From the IMG/VR virus record IMGVR_UViG_3300021961_000038, positions 49,407-113,406 of that record: DNA of 64,000 nt. One strand, given 5' to 3'. The notes under the pieces were generated by a model, which was not told the origin of the DNA, ran no database searches, and worked only from the letters and a program-made list of their open reading frames with translations. Position 1 is the stretch's first letter. Each line of letters begins with the position of its first letter. The position numbers and the translations under genes are program-made. Positions 38,419 through 46,421 of this stretch are shown here, one piece after another. Source of the DNA: a virus.

Positions 38419-38780
38419 CTTACCTCTGATTTATTATCACCAATTTTTTTAGTGTTGATATAACCAGCACCCATTGGATTATCGTCACTAGCAACACCTT
38501 CATCTTTTGCAATATTACCGCAAAGTTCTTTAAACCATGCATCTACAATTTCTTCTTCGCTATCACCTTGATAACCATTTAATCTAAGATCACGAACAAA
38601 ATACTCATTCCAGTCCAGTTCAAAGAAACCATTACGTGGATTATCTTTTTTCATTTCAACATTAACAACTGTTATGTAAGGTTGTTTCTTTTTTGTTGCT
38701 TCTGCTTTTGCATCTGTAGTAACAGTTTTACTAACAGGCTTTTCTTTTTTAGCAAACAAGTTTTTTAGTTTATCAATCAT
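38415..38780 (-). CDS. Unknown 121-residue protein
   Basis: The N-terminal 45 residues are lysine-rich and disordered (LFAKKEKPVSKTVTTDAKAEA). The remaining part is compact with GFFELDWNEYFVRDLRLNGYQGDSEEEIVDAWFKELC. From memory, proteins with ELDWN-x-YFV occur in marine T4-like phages, but no function is assigned. It overlaps the oxygenase start by 4 bases (ATGA-type coupling). Confidence 0.55.
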   Translation of the reverse strand: MIDKLKNLFAKKEKPVSKTVTTDAKAEATKKKQPYITVVNVEMKKDNPRNGFFELDWNEYFVRDLRLNGYQGDSEEEIVDAWFKELCGNIAKDEGVASDDNPMGAGYINTKKIGDNKSEVS

Positions 38781-38834
38781 AATGCTCCTCGTTTTCTCAT
38801 TTCTTCTAGTTTGTCAATTTCTCCATTTAAATTT

Positions 38835-39728
38835 TTATGTTCCCCACGCATTGCCGAAGATGTCGACGTGTAGTCTGGGGGTATAACGCCACCCTCGCTC
38901 CATTGCCAATCTTGCGACTCCTTTTGTGTTGAGCGTGTATTCTTCGTGTCTGCCACCCAAGGGCATAACATATACAGGGACATCAATCCCTGCTTCACGG
39001 TATTGACCAACCGCTTTAGAAACTTCGTCCACGTCTTGTTCATCAGCCACAACAAACTTGAAGTACATATCACTGTTAGGTATGTTATAGTATGATAAAG
39101 CAATTTCAGGCTGTATCGCATCACCCCAAGACTCTCCTGAAACGGAAAGTTTCGGACTGCACGACCAAGTGATTTTAATTCTATCTTGAGATCCGAGGTA
39201 CTCTCTGAAATCTCCTCTAAGTGCTTGTGTTGTATTTGTTTCAAATGTAACATTTTTTAAGTCTCTCATTCTAGGATGCTCAAATAATTCTATATAGAGT
39301 CGTTGCCATCCTAATAGTGGTTCCCCACCAGTTAAAATAAAATGAACATCCTGTCCGTTTGACATAGTCCATTTGCCTTCAGGAGTTAAACTAAGAATAT
39401 AGTCTACTACCTGATCAACATCATGATCCTTCATGTATTTTTTAAACTCAGGATAGATACTTGCATATGTATCACAGCCTGTGTGAATAATAGGAAGGTC
39501 TTCAAATGTTTCTACTTTATTTGTAATACCTTCGTCCAAAAGTTTTTTTACTTCTGGATTATATTTAACGCCTGTTTCACGCATTGGAGTACCTCTCGGT
39601 AATCCAAAGTTCATGCAACGAAAGTTACAACCAAAGGTACGCAAGAATACACTAGGAACTCCTACATATCGACCTTCACCTTGTATGCTATAAAAGGCTT
39701 CACTATATCTTAATTTCATTCTATTCAA
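38835..39728 (-). CDS. queE: 7-carboxy-7-deazaguanine synthase QueE (radical SAM)
   Basis: The 297-residue protein starts with the QueE signature YSIQGEGRYVGVPSVFLRT, then G-C34-N-F-R-C38. The third cluster cysteine is not at the usual two-residue spacing; the motif G-C85-D-T-Y-A-S, which corresponds to the CDT part of CxxxCxxCDT, follows after 46 residues. Later motifs VHFILTGGEPLLGWQ and TFETNTTQ match radical SAM queuosine enzymes. It converts 6-carboxytetrahydropterin to 7-carboxy-7-deazaguanine. Together with FolE, a QueD-like protein and DpdA in this window, it probably feeds base modification of DNA. It has a promoter at 39743-39771. Confidence 0.9.
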   Translation of the reverse strand: MNRMKLRYSEAFYSIQGEGRYVGVPSVFLRTFGCNFRCMNFGLPRGTPMRETGVKYNPEVKKLLDEGITNKVETFEDLPIIHTGCDTYASIYPEFKKYMKDHDVDQVVDYILSLTPEGKWTMSNGQDVHFILTGGEPLLGWQRLYIELFEHPRMRDLKNVTFETNTTQALRGDFREYLGSQDRIKITWSCSPKLSVSGESWGDAIQPEIALSYYNIPNSDMYFKFVVADEQDVDEVSKAVGQYREAGIDVPVYVMPLGGRHEEYTLNTKGVARLAMERGWRYTPRLHVDIFGNAWGT

Positions 39729-39742
39729 CTCCTATACTATAT

Positions 39743-39771
39743 AATATAGTACATATTTAGGTTTTTGTCAA
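39743..39771 (-). promoter_or_regulatory. Sigma-70-like promoter for queE
   Basis: TTGACA (minus strand, 39771-39766), 17 bases, TATATT (39748-39743), followed by a GGAG-type ribosome site before the start. It lies in the gap between queE and the upstream gene. Confidence 0.7.
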
Positions 39772-39773
39772 GT

Positions 39774-40496
39774 CTATTCTACAATATTTCTTTTTATTAT
39801 CTTCAAAACTCGTTTTTGCATATTAGCATTAACAAAGTAATCGTAGAGTTTCTTTAAAGGAACCACACCAAACGTATTTTTGGTTAATGTACTACAAATC
39901 CAACTTGGGTGTTTTTCTGCCATTAAACGCATTTCAGCATCATCAAATTCAATTAAATTGATTTTATCATTGGTATTAAAACGAATGTAAATTAACGGAT
40001 CACCCTCTTTAATTATGAGTTGACGTGCATCATTATTAATTAAAAATGTTGGTTTCCAAAGATGAAACCATTTTCCAATATCAAATGTAGCACTTAACAC
40101 TCTTGTATTTCTTGTAAAACTATTTAGATCGTAATAAGCAGGTAATTGAGTTGCTTCCAAACTTTGTTCAGCAAAGAAGTAATAAGAAAATGCTAATTGA
40201 TGTAAACCACGTTTTCCTTGTGGAGCACCAAAGAAGTGTTGAACAAATTCATTGCTTTGACCTTGTATATCCCAATTTCCATCGGGCAGGATATTAATTG
40301 AAATATCTATAGGTGCTTTAATAACAATAGTATTTTTCATTTCATTTGTTACTGGTGTGCATCTATAAGCCATTTCTCCTAGAAAGTCTTTTACATCTAA
40401 ATGCTTAATTAAAGTTATAGGAGCAGGATACCTTAGTTCACTAATGTGCCCCGGTGAATTCATAGGTTCTGTTGCTCTACACCAATAAATGTTCAT
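39774..40496 (-). CDS. Unknown 240-residue protein
   Basis: I do not recognise the family. The protein has a compact beta-rich start (MNIYWCRATEPMNSPGHISEL), a hydrophobic aromatic core (FSYYFFAEQSLEAT, WFHLWKPTFLIN) and a basic C-terminus (NMQKRVLKIIKRNIVE). From memory, similar proteins of 230-260 residues occur in marine T4-like phages without assigned function. It overlaps the HIT gene by 4 bases, indicating one operon. Confidence 0.55.
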   Translation of the reverse strand: MNIYWCRATEPMNSPGHISELRYPAPITLIKHLDVKDFLGEMAYRCTPVTNEMKNTIVIKAPIDISINILPDGNWDIQGQSNEFVQHFFGAPQGKRGLHQLAFSYYFFAEQSLEATQLPAYYDLNSFTRNTRVLSATFDIGKWFHLWKPTFLINNDARQLIIKEGDPLIYIRFNTNDKINLIEFDDAEMRLMAEKHPSWICSTLTKNTFGVVPLKKLYDYFVNANMQKRVLKIIKRNIVE

Positions 40497-40858
40497 TTTC
40501 TATAATTTCCTTTTTCTGGAATAACGTGTCTAACACCACCTCTTGGATCTTCCATATCTCCCTTACGTCTTGGAATTAAATGTACGTGCGGCCACATAAT
40601 AGTTTGTCCTGCTTCTACACCAACATTTTGTCCAATGTTATATGAATCGCAATATCCCTTTTGTACCCAATCGTGTCCCCAAGCATACGCGGCCTTATAA
40701 CACTTTGCCAAGTGTTCCCAATCTTCCACTTTAGGCACGAATAGGACATGACCTTCTGTAACAGGATATCCATCTTTAAAAACTGTAAAGTCTCGGGTAT
40801 CAATCAGTACGTCAGTCCAAGGAACGTCTTTGAATTCTTTAACGACTTGGTGGCTCAT
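40493..40858 (-). CDS. HIT-family protein
   Basis: The frame is open upstream to 40924, but a good ribosome site (GAGGAAACAT) places the start at the ATG at 40858, giving 121 residues. The C-terminal motif MWPHVHLIPRRKGD is the histidine-triad core, with the first histidine replaced by tryptophan, as in a subset of phage HIT proteins (from memory). HIT proteins hydrolyse or transfer nucleoside phosphates. The upstream part (GHVLFVPK, EDWEHLAKCYKAA) matches the family fold. It overlaps the preceding gene by 20 bases. Confidence 0.75.
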   Translation of the reverse strand: MSHQVVKEFKDVPWTDVLIDTRDFTVFKDGYPVTEGHVLFVPKVEDWEHLAKCYKAAYAWGHDWVQKGYCDSYNIGQNVGVEAGQTIMWPHVHLIPRRKGDMEDPRGGVRHVIPEKGNYRK

Positions 40859-41564
40859 ATGTTTCCTCATAAAAATGAATTGTATAACCTTTACCTCTGG
40901 TGTCCCCACCGTTGTTTTCAACATCTACTTCTTTTCCTTCTTCACCATATCTAACACCCTGAATATAAACTTCATCGTTAGGCATAGTGTTTTGATCTAC
41001 TATAAGTTTTGTTGGATCAAATGTTTGACCTACCAAATGTAAAACACCATCAAAGAAAGTTCCTTTTTCACTGCTGATCATTTGTGCATACCAACCCTTA
41101 GGAATAACTGCATCAGCATCTTCAATTGTGCATTCAATACCATCTTCGTCAATAGCATTATGAAAGTCCTTACCATCGATTATGGTTTCGATTACAGGAG
41201 CATTGTACTCGGAAGACTCAAGTTCTTCTATGGTAATGTTTGCACCTGAATCTGACACACCCCAAAAATGTCCTGCTTCTTCCGGTGGTTCATGCCAACC
41301 ATTATAATAAGTTTCTCCCTTGTCATTTTTAAATGCTAGGAAATCAGCAAAATCTGGAATAGTGTGTTCTTTTACAAACTCTTCAGGATCACTCATGTAT
41401 TCTTCTGCTGATAGATCTTCCTGTGAGTTCCACCAATCAGCACATTCTTTGGAAACTCTATTCCATACCATTTCACTACCATAACCCCAAATGCTGATAC
41501 GATAGTATCTATCAGGTCTTTTAATAGTTTCTATTAACTGTTCTTTTTCTTTAAGCGTGGCCAT
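40839..41564 (-). CDS. Unknown 241-residue protein
   Basis: The protein is acidic, with motifs YYRISIWGYGSEMVWNRV and EYMSDPEEFVKEHTIPDFADF, and a C-terminal IHFYEETYEPPSR. It lacks any domain I know. It overlaps the start of the downstream HIT gene and overlaps the glycosylase-like gene upstream by 14 bases, so it is translated in a coupled chain. Confidence 0.5.
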   Translation of the reverse strand: MATLKEKEQLIETIKRPDRYYRISIWGYGSEMVWNRVSKECADWWNSQEDLSAEEYMSDPEEFVKEHTIPDFADFLAFKNDKGETYYNGWHEPPEEAGHFWGVSDSGANITIEELESSEYNAPVIETIIDGKDFHNAIDEDGIECTIEDADAVIPKGWYAQMISSEKGTFFDGVLHLVGQTFDPTKLIVDQNTMPNDEVYIQGVRYGEEGKEVDVENNGGDTRGKGYTIHFYEETYEPPSR

Positions 41565-41955
41565 ACGTTAGTTCCTCTGTAATGTATCGTTTAAGTTCCT
41601 TGTCCTGAACATCGTTGGGTATTTCGTTTTTATAAAAGATTCTGTAACTGTCACTACCGTACTTGCCAATGCCATAAAGTTGTGTAGCATCGTTACCATC
41701 CCAATCTTCTATCTGTATGCTCATCTTATAAATGCGTTTTGCTCTTACCTTTTGCATACCCAATGGTGCTAAAAACTCTTCCAGCATAGGAATAGTTGCT
41801 GAACGCAATAGTTTATTTGCTGTGGGCCATCGTTTAAAGAATTTTGTAAGCAATGGTTTAGTTTGACGTCTATTAACTTGATTTAAACAGATGACACCAA
41901 CCATGTGTTGCCATACATTTTTCACCTGTTGTTGTACCATCAAGTCTTCACGCAT
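41551..41955 (-). CDS. MBD4-like HhH-GPD DNA glycosylase
   Basis: This 134-residue protein closely follows the pattern of the C-terminal glycosylase domain of MBD4: an N-terminal helix pair with V-I-C-L-N-Q (residues 21-26), a helix-hairpin-helix motif at 93-107 (LYGIGKYGSDSYRIF) and an aspartate at D118 in VQDKEL, at the place of the MBD4 catalytic Asp. Such enzymes excise thymine or uracil opposite guanine. The protein is short for a HhH-GPD enzyme, lacking the usual long N-terminal part, but this is also true of the MBD4 domain. Location between a ClpP gene and unknown genes does not show the target. Confidence 0.78.
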   Translation of the reverse strand: MREDLMVQQQVKNVWQHMVGVICLNQVNRRQTKPLLTKFFKRWPTANKLLRSATIPMLEEFLAPLGMQKVRAKRIYKMSIQIEDWDGNDATQLYGIGKYGSDSYRIFYKNEIPNDVQDKELKRYITEELTYGHA

Positions 41956-42518
41956 TAGTACAGTTCTTCTATTTTATCACAAATTTTTAGTTTTTTTGCT
42001 TCTTGTGCCGACAACCACACATCTTGTGGTGGTAACAAAATTTCACGTATTTGTTTTTCTGTCATACCAATACACTTTTTGTAGTGTTCAATCATTCTAT
42101 TAGTTGATAGTTCAAACTCTTTTACTCTAGCATACAGTTCGTGTTCTTTACCCCTGCTACCCCAACTGTACTGATGTGATAGAATACTTGTATTAGGTGT
42201 TAATATACGTTTACCTTTAGTACCCGCAATAAAAATTAAGAATCCGCAACTTGCAATTAATCCTAGTCCTACTGTTTTAATAGGAATCGAACTTGCCTTC
42301 ATTGTGTCAATCAACGCAAAAGCGGCATGAACATCTCCGCCCGGTGAATTAATTATTATTGTTAATTGTGGTAATGGATTATCACTTAAATTATGATTCA
42401 TTATCCATTTAATTGCTTCTTTGCAACTAGCATACGTAATTTGATCCATTAAAAGATACACACCGTTATTATCGATGTTATTAGGTTGCTGTTGTATTCC
42501 TTCTCCTTTTTTAGCCAT
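41955..42518 (-). CDS. clpP: ClpP-family serine protease
   Basis: The 187-residue protein has the ClpP triad in place: S90 in LIASCGF, H115 in ILSHQYSWG and D181 in KICDKIEEL. The oxyanion segment INSPGGDV (57-63) is also typical. The N-terminal 15 residues are disordered (KKGEGIQQQPNN). Phage ClpP copies may act with host ClpX or ClpA or on virion proteins; no ClpX-type partner is visible in this window. It shares one base with the following glycosylase gene and overlaps the upstream phosphoribosyltransferase gene by 8 bases. Confidence 0.87.
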   Translation of the reverse strand: MAKKGEGIQQQPNNIDNNGVYLLMDQITYASCKEAIKWIMNHNLSDNPLPQLTIIINSPGGDVHAAFALIDTMKASSIPIKTVGLGLIASCGFLIFIAGTKGKRILTPNTSILSHQYSWGSRGKEHELYARVKEFELSTNRMIEHYKKCIGMTEKQIREILLPPQDVWLSAQEAKKLKICDKIEELY

Positions 42519-43071
42519 AGTGTCCTACATTCTCCCAGGGATATACTAACCATACATCCTCTTCTGCTTTGTTTACTTCATCGCACCAGTATGACACATC
42601 GTCAAACTCACTGCTTAGGTTTTCTGTTAATACTGCGAAGCGAACGTTGTCTTTCCAAACTTGGTCCCATACAGGACTATGTGGTAAACAACTACTCTTC
42701 CAATCTTGTTTAATCCAATTAAATGTTGAGCCAGTATCATTAATATCGTCTATGACAAGAATGTTTTGGCCCATTGGTTTATTTTTAAAGAATCCCATCT
42801 CTGGGGCATATGAACCGTTTTCATCGTAGCCGTACGCATCTTCGGCCATCCAAAAGTTGCTTTCGCTTTCACGGCTATCGTCACGCAAACTAACTTTTAG
42901 TGCTTCGCAACGTATGCCGGTCATATTTGAAATAATAGTAGCAGGAACGTTACCTCCACGTGTAATGCCTACAATGTAATCAGGACTCCACTTGTCCTTG
43001 TACATTTGGGTAACAATGTTTGTACACATTACTTCCACATCATGCCAACTATAAAACTTTTTCTTAATCAT
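42511..43071 (-). CDS. Phosphoribosyltransferase
   Basis: The 186-residue protein has the type I PRTase core: an N-terminal IVGITRGGNVPATII loop and the PRPP-binding motif LVIDDINDTGSTF (105-117). The pattern (DDINDTGST, then a long region ending YPWENVGHYG) is like xanthine/hypoxanthine-guanine type PRTases and the gpt family. It could salvage a purine or deazapurine base; note that the neighbours make deazaguanine precursors. The substrate is not readable from the sequence. It overlaps the SH3-like gene by 4 bases. Confidence 0.8.
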   Translation of the reverse strand: MIKKKFYSWHDVEVMCTNIVTQMYKDKWSPDYIVGITRGGNVPATIISNMTGIRCEALKVSLRDDSRESESNFWMAEDAYGYDENGSYAPEMGFFKNKPMGQNILVIDDINDTGSTFNWIKQDWKSSCLPHSPVWDQVWKDNVRFAVLTENLSSEFDDVSYWCDEVNKAEEDVWLVYPWENVGHYG

Positions 43072-43367
43072 TTCTCCTCCCCAAGAGAAAATTCAACTTT
43101 TTTTACGTTATCCCATCTAAAAGAACGCCAGCCTTGGGCATTGATATCCCATACACTGCAAACTTTGTCTGCATCTACTTCACGCACCTTTTTTTGACTT
43201 TGCGGATCTGTTTTTGTTGCTTGTGGTAAAACAGATTCGTTTAGTGTGCAAGTCATTACACGTTCGTCACCGTTAATCTTTGTAAATGTAACAACTACAT
43301 TTCTTTCTTTAAGTAGGTCTCGTAGCCAATCACGTCCTTCTGGTGTATTAATTTGATTAGATTCCAT
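43068..43367 (-). CDS. Small SH3-like barrel protein (DUF2693-type)
   Basis: The 99-residue protein has the pattern LLKERNVVVTFTKINGDERVMTCTLN and VWDINAQGWRSFRWDNVKKVEF, which resembles a small SH3-like barrel family (DUF2693) common in T4-like marine phages, from memory. No catalytic residues are visible. A role in nucleic acid or protein binding is possible. It overlaps the phosphoribosyltransferase start by 4 bases. Confidence 0.65.
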   Translation of the reverse strand: MESNQINTPEGRDWLRDLLKERNVVVTFTKINGDERVMTCTLNESVLPQATKTDPQSQKKVREVDADKVCSVWDINAQGWRSFRWDNVKKVEFSLGEEK

Positions 43368-43818
43368 TTGCTCTTTCCTTTAAATATATTTCACTTTCAA
43401 CCCATTTTCCGTCTTTTACAAAACCCCATTTTCCATCATTTACTTTTTTACCCATATAGAATAAACTCCAGCAAGGTAGTTCATTACCATTTTCATCCTT
43501 GGCAAGTTCTAGCCTATGCAGGTCCGTGCTCTTGCGGTAACGAAAATGACCTGGTCCTCTCCAAAACTTGCCTTCAGGGGTATGTTCATAATATCCTCCC
43601 TTGAGAATTAGAGTTGCATAATTCCAAGGATGATCATGTAAGTCGTCCAAGTCGCTTACAAGAATCTTGTGTAGTGTGATATTAAACGGAAAGTTCTGTC
43701 GATCTTTTAAGAAAATATAATACCTTACTAGGTAAGGCACTAATCCTTCTCTGTCATATATAGTTCTTTTTCTGTCTTTAAAAAAATTAAAAAGAGATTG
43801 TACCATTGTTCTTTTCAT
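43357..43818 (-). CDS. Cupin-fold protein with HDHPW motif
   Basis: The 153-residue protein has DDLHDHPWNYATLILKGGYY (histidine metal ligands and a glycine turn), then WRGPGHFRYRKSTDLHRLEL with a further histidine. This is a cupin-type metal site and matches a small family found in phages and some bacteria, from memory. The product may be an isomerase or dioxygenase acting on a sugar or acid. An ATG four codons inside (43806) is an alternative start; the upstream gene overlaps the listed one by 32 bases. Confidence 0.7.
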   Translation of the reverse strand: MKRTMVQSLFNFFKDRKRTIYDREGLVPYLVRYYIFLKDRQNFPFNITLHKILVSDLDDLHDHPWNYATLILKGGYYEHTPEGKFWRGPGHFRYRKSTDLHRLELAKDENGNELPCWSLFYMGKKVNDGKWGFVKDGKWVESEIYLKERANGI

Positions 43819-44113
43819 CCTCTTCCCAGTCTCTCTTTACCATTTCGTAAACATATGAAAATTGTTCCCATAATGCTTTACAAGTTGGATTGCTGTCAAC
43901 AATGTTTTTGTTAACGAATTCTTTGCTAGTATAATCAGTCCATGGATCTACGTTTACCGATGTTGCAGTAAATGTATGTGATGGCATAGATGTTGTATCA
44001 ATGCTATAAGTCCCTGTGTAATATTCTGCTTCGGTTGTTATACCTGTTGTATCAATTTTAGGAGATTCTAACGTTATAGTATAACTTTCGGGATCATATG
44101 ATTTAATAGTCAT
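43787..44113 (-). CDS. Unknown 108-residue protein
   Basis: I do not recognise this protein. The N-terminal half is threonine- and serine-rich beta sequence (SYTITLESPKIDTTGITTEA), and the C-terminal half is acidic and aromatic (ALWEQFSYVYEMVKRDWEEDEKNN). It lies 11 bases from FolE, within the same operon. Confidence 0.5.
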   Translation of the reverse strand: MTIKSYDPESYTITLESPKIDTTGITTEAEYYTGTYSIDTTSMPSHTFTATSVNVDPWTDYTSKEFVNKNIVDSNPTCKALWEQFSYVYEMVKRDWEEDEKNNGTISF

Positions 44114-44124
44114 AGTCTTTAACC

Positions 44125-44811
44125 TTATCTAGGTGCAAACTCCTGTTGTAGTTTGATATTATCCATAAACTCTTTTTTAGTTGCAGGATCGTCTTTAAAT
44201 GAACCTTTAAGCACTGTTGTTTGTGTTAAACTTGAATGTGCCATAATACCTCTGTTCTCACAACAACCATGTGTTGCTTGAATATAAACACCTAAGTGTT
44301 TTGCATCTGTGGCCTTTTCAATTTCACGTGCAATGTCATTACAAAGTTCTTCTTGTAGTGTACCACGTCTAGCACACCATTGTGCGATACGTGTATATTT
44401 AGAAAGTCCAATTACCTTACCATTAGGAATAACACCAATGTATGCTACACCTGTTACTGGTTGATGATGATGTGAACAAACACTCTTTAGTTCGCTTCGT
44501 ACAACAAGCATACCTGTATATGCATTTTCACCTTCATTAGGAAAAGCAGTTGCAGTAGGAATACGATCATAACGTCCTTGCATTAGTTCATTAAAATACA
44601 TTTTAGCAAGACGTTTAGCAGTACCATGACTGTTAGGATCATTTTCTCTATCAATAATAAGTGAGTCTAGAACACCTTCAAACTTTTCTGCGGCTTCATC
44701 GATTAGTGTTTGCTTTTCACCTTCATAGATGAATTCACTAATATTATCACCCGCCCAAAAACGTTTATTAGCATCTTTGATTCTGCGTGTTACTTCTTCA
44801 TACTTTTTCAT
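44125..44811 (-). CDS. folE: GTP cyclohydrolase I FolE
   Basis: The 228-residue enzyme has the type I GTP cyclohydrolase core. Zinc ligands C112, H115 (VCSHHHQPV) and C183 (HGCCENRG) correspond to those of E. coli FolE. The substrate loop IPNGKVIGLSKYTRIAQW and the C-terminal LTQTTVLKGSFK are standard. It converts GTP to 7,8-dihydroneopterin triphosphate, the first step to both folate and 7-deazaguanines. QueE and a QueD-like gene on the same strand suggest the deazaguanine branch here. Its start overlaps the oxygenase gene upstream. Confidence 0.93.
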   Translation of the reverse strand: MKKYEEVTRRIKDANKRFWAGDNISEFIYEGEKQTLIDEAAEKFEGVLDSLIIDRENDPNSHGTAKRLAKMYFNELMQGRYDRIPTATAFPNEGENAYTGMLVVRSELKSVCSHHHQPVTGVAYIGVIPNGKVIGLSKYTRIAQWCARRGTLQEELCNDIAREIEKATDAKHLGVYIQATHGCCENRGIMAHSSLTQTTVLKGSFKDDPATKKEFMDNIKLQQEFAPR

Positions 44812-45313
44812 TCACTTCTCCGTGCATTATAATATTAATGCTAATTCTAGCAGGACTAGTATTCTTTATTGCTTGATGTTTAATATTGCTATTAAACAAA
44901 ACTGCTCTATTAGCCTTATGTTCAACAACTTCACCACCAATAGTAGTTCCGCCATCACTATCATTTACATAGTATAACAGACTATATCTATCTTGTCTAT
45001 CAGTATCTATATGTTCTTCTACCGTTTGTCCCGGCGTATATAAATTGGCTCTACAACGTTCAAACTCAATAAGTTTAAACCAATCTTTATTTTTATCAAA
45101 CCAATGATCCATTATAAATGTTAGGCTAGGAGCATAATTTAATGCATTATGTCCTCTTGTACTATGAAACAATTCATGTCCAAATGCACTAACATCAGGA
45201 TGATCACTATATGCACCGCTAGGCCAATACCAAGGAAAAACTCCTGTAGACATTTCAGAGAGATTTCTCTGATATAACCAATCTGGTGCAAAGTTATCAA
45301 ATATCTTTATCAT
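44798..45313 (-). CDS. 2OG-Fe(II) oxygenase
   Basis: A 171-residue dioxygenase with H101-I-D103 (EEHIDTDRQDRY), distal H146 (NIKHQAIKNT) and R156 (SPARISINI). These match the 2OG-Fe(II) superfamily double-stranded beta-helix. The GGEVVEHKANRAVLFNS segment precedes the distal histidine as in prolyl-4-hydroxylase-like proteins. The target is unknown. It lies between a glycosyltransferase and FolE, so it could act on a modified base or a sugar; that is only suggested by context. Confidence 0.8.
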   Translation of the reverse strand: MIKIFDNFAPDWLYQRNLSEMSTGVFPWYWPSGAYSDHPDVSAFGHELFHSTRGHNALNYAPSLTFIMDHWFDKNKDWFKLIEFERCRANLYTPGQTVEEHIDTDRQDRYSLLYYVNDSDGGTTIGGEVVEHKANRAVLFNSNIKHQAIKNTSPARISINIIMHGEVNEKV

Positions 45314-45317
45314 ACTA

Positions 45318-46421
45318 CTATACTAAACTATTTTTTAGGTTTTTGCAACTAAAATATTCATCAGATAGGAATTTTGATAGTTTATAGATCTCTGGTAAAT
45401 GCTTCTTATGATCAGTCATTACCCATCTAATTTTTTCAACAAGTTTATCTTTGTTTGCAATGTAACTATCCCAATCTTGTGTCCATTCGCTTGGATATTT
45501 GAAATAGTCATCATACATTTCTGTATAACTTAGTCTATCTGGTACTAATGGAAACGTATCTACAATAGCACCTTCATATGCACTAATACCTAATGTCTCT
45601 TGTAGGTTAGCACTAAAGATCATTTTTGCTTCACCTAGCAAATTATGATATTCAACTTTTGTTAAATGCTGTTCCATACAGATTACAAACTCGTAATCTT
45701 CTTGTAGTGTTTCTTTTAAATCTCTAAATATTTCAGGTTGTTTTTCTGGAGCAACTCTGTGTGGGAAAAGAATTAAGTTTTTCTTTTTCATGCCTTTAAA
45801 TGGTACCAACGAATCTTTGGTATACTCCATTGGCCAGCCTGTGCGAACAATTTTTTTAGTTTCTAAAAAGCGTTTACGTTCTTCTTCAAGATGATCTTTA
45901 TCAATTTCTAATAGGTTAGTTAAAAACATATCTATATGAAATTCACTAGCAAAGTGATTATGATCATAACTGTGAAAGAAACTCTTTTCAGCAGTTCTTA
46001 CCCAAGGTTTATCACCAATCAATCTACCTAAGAAATCAGCAGGATCATAACTGCCGGCGTGCCATAGTCCGTGTGTTATTACATTGATACCTAGCAATTC
46101 TGCCATGTACTTCACATTAATAATACCAGGATGCCACGCATCTGTAAAGATAACATGATCTCCGTCCTTTACTTTTCCTGCTGTAAAGGCTCTAGAAAGT
46201 TTTTCAATCTGTGTACATTTATAAATGTTAGTTCCACCAAAGTTTAAAAATGCACCTGGAGTTGTTGCATCAGGAATGTCATCTGCACCATCCATCACTT
46301 CAACTTCCACTGGTTTAGATAGAAATGAAACAGATTTAAGAATCTTAGGCACATGGACTTTCCATTCAGATGTATACCTAGTTTCAACCGCTTCTAAATC
46401 TACTAACCAAATTTTCTTCAT
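45318..46421 (-). CDS. GT-B-type glycosyltransferase
   Basis: The 367-residue protein has the two-domain GT-B pattern of GT4-like enzymes: the C-terminal domain carries NLILFPHRVAPEKQPEIF (start of the nucleotide-sugar-binding half), CMEQHLTKVEYHNLLGEA and the ETLGISAYEGAIVDTFPLVP motif, the usual E-x7-E region. In T4, GT-B enzymes glucosylate DNA; here the neighbours make deazaguanine, so DNA is a possible acceptor, but surface sugars or proteins are alternatives. Start overlaps the small upstream gene stop. Confidence 0.78.
   Translation of the reverse strand: MKKIWLVDLEAVETRYTSEWKVHVPKILKSVSFLSKPVEVEVMDGADDIPDATTPGAFLNFGGTNIYKCTQIEKLSRAFTAGKVKDGDHVIFTDAWHPGIINVKYMAELLGINVITHGLWHAGSYDPADFLGRLIGDKPWVRTAEKSFFHSYDHNHFASEFHIDMFLTNLLEIDKDHLEEERKRFLETKKIVRTGWPMEYTKDSLVPFKGMKKKNLILFPHRVAPEKQPEIFRDLKETLQEDYEFVICMEQHLTKVEYHNLLGEAKMIFSANLQETLGISAYEGAIVDTFPLVPDRLSYTEMYDDYFKYPSEWTQDWDSYIANKDKLVEKIRWVMTDHKKHLPEIYKLSKFLSDEYFSCKNLKNSLV

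Noticed and set aside
38810-38820. TGTCAA near 38812 as a further -35 box
   Set aside because: No -10 element follows at 16-18 bases on the minus strand.
38777-39253. A 158-residue open frame overlapping the queE gene on the same strand
   Set aside because: It lies almost wholly inside queE in another frame, has no conserved pattern and no good ribosome site; the QueE frame has clear family motifs.
40859-40924. Upstream extension of the HIT protein to 40924
   Set aside because: The extension has no ribosome site and overlaps the next gene by 86 bases; GAGGA before 40858 decides the start.
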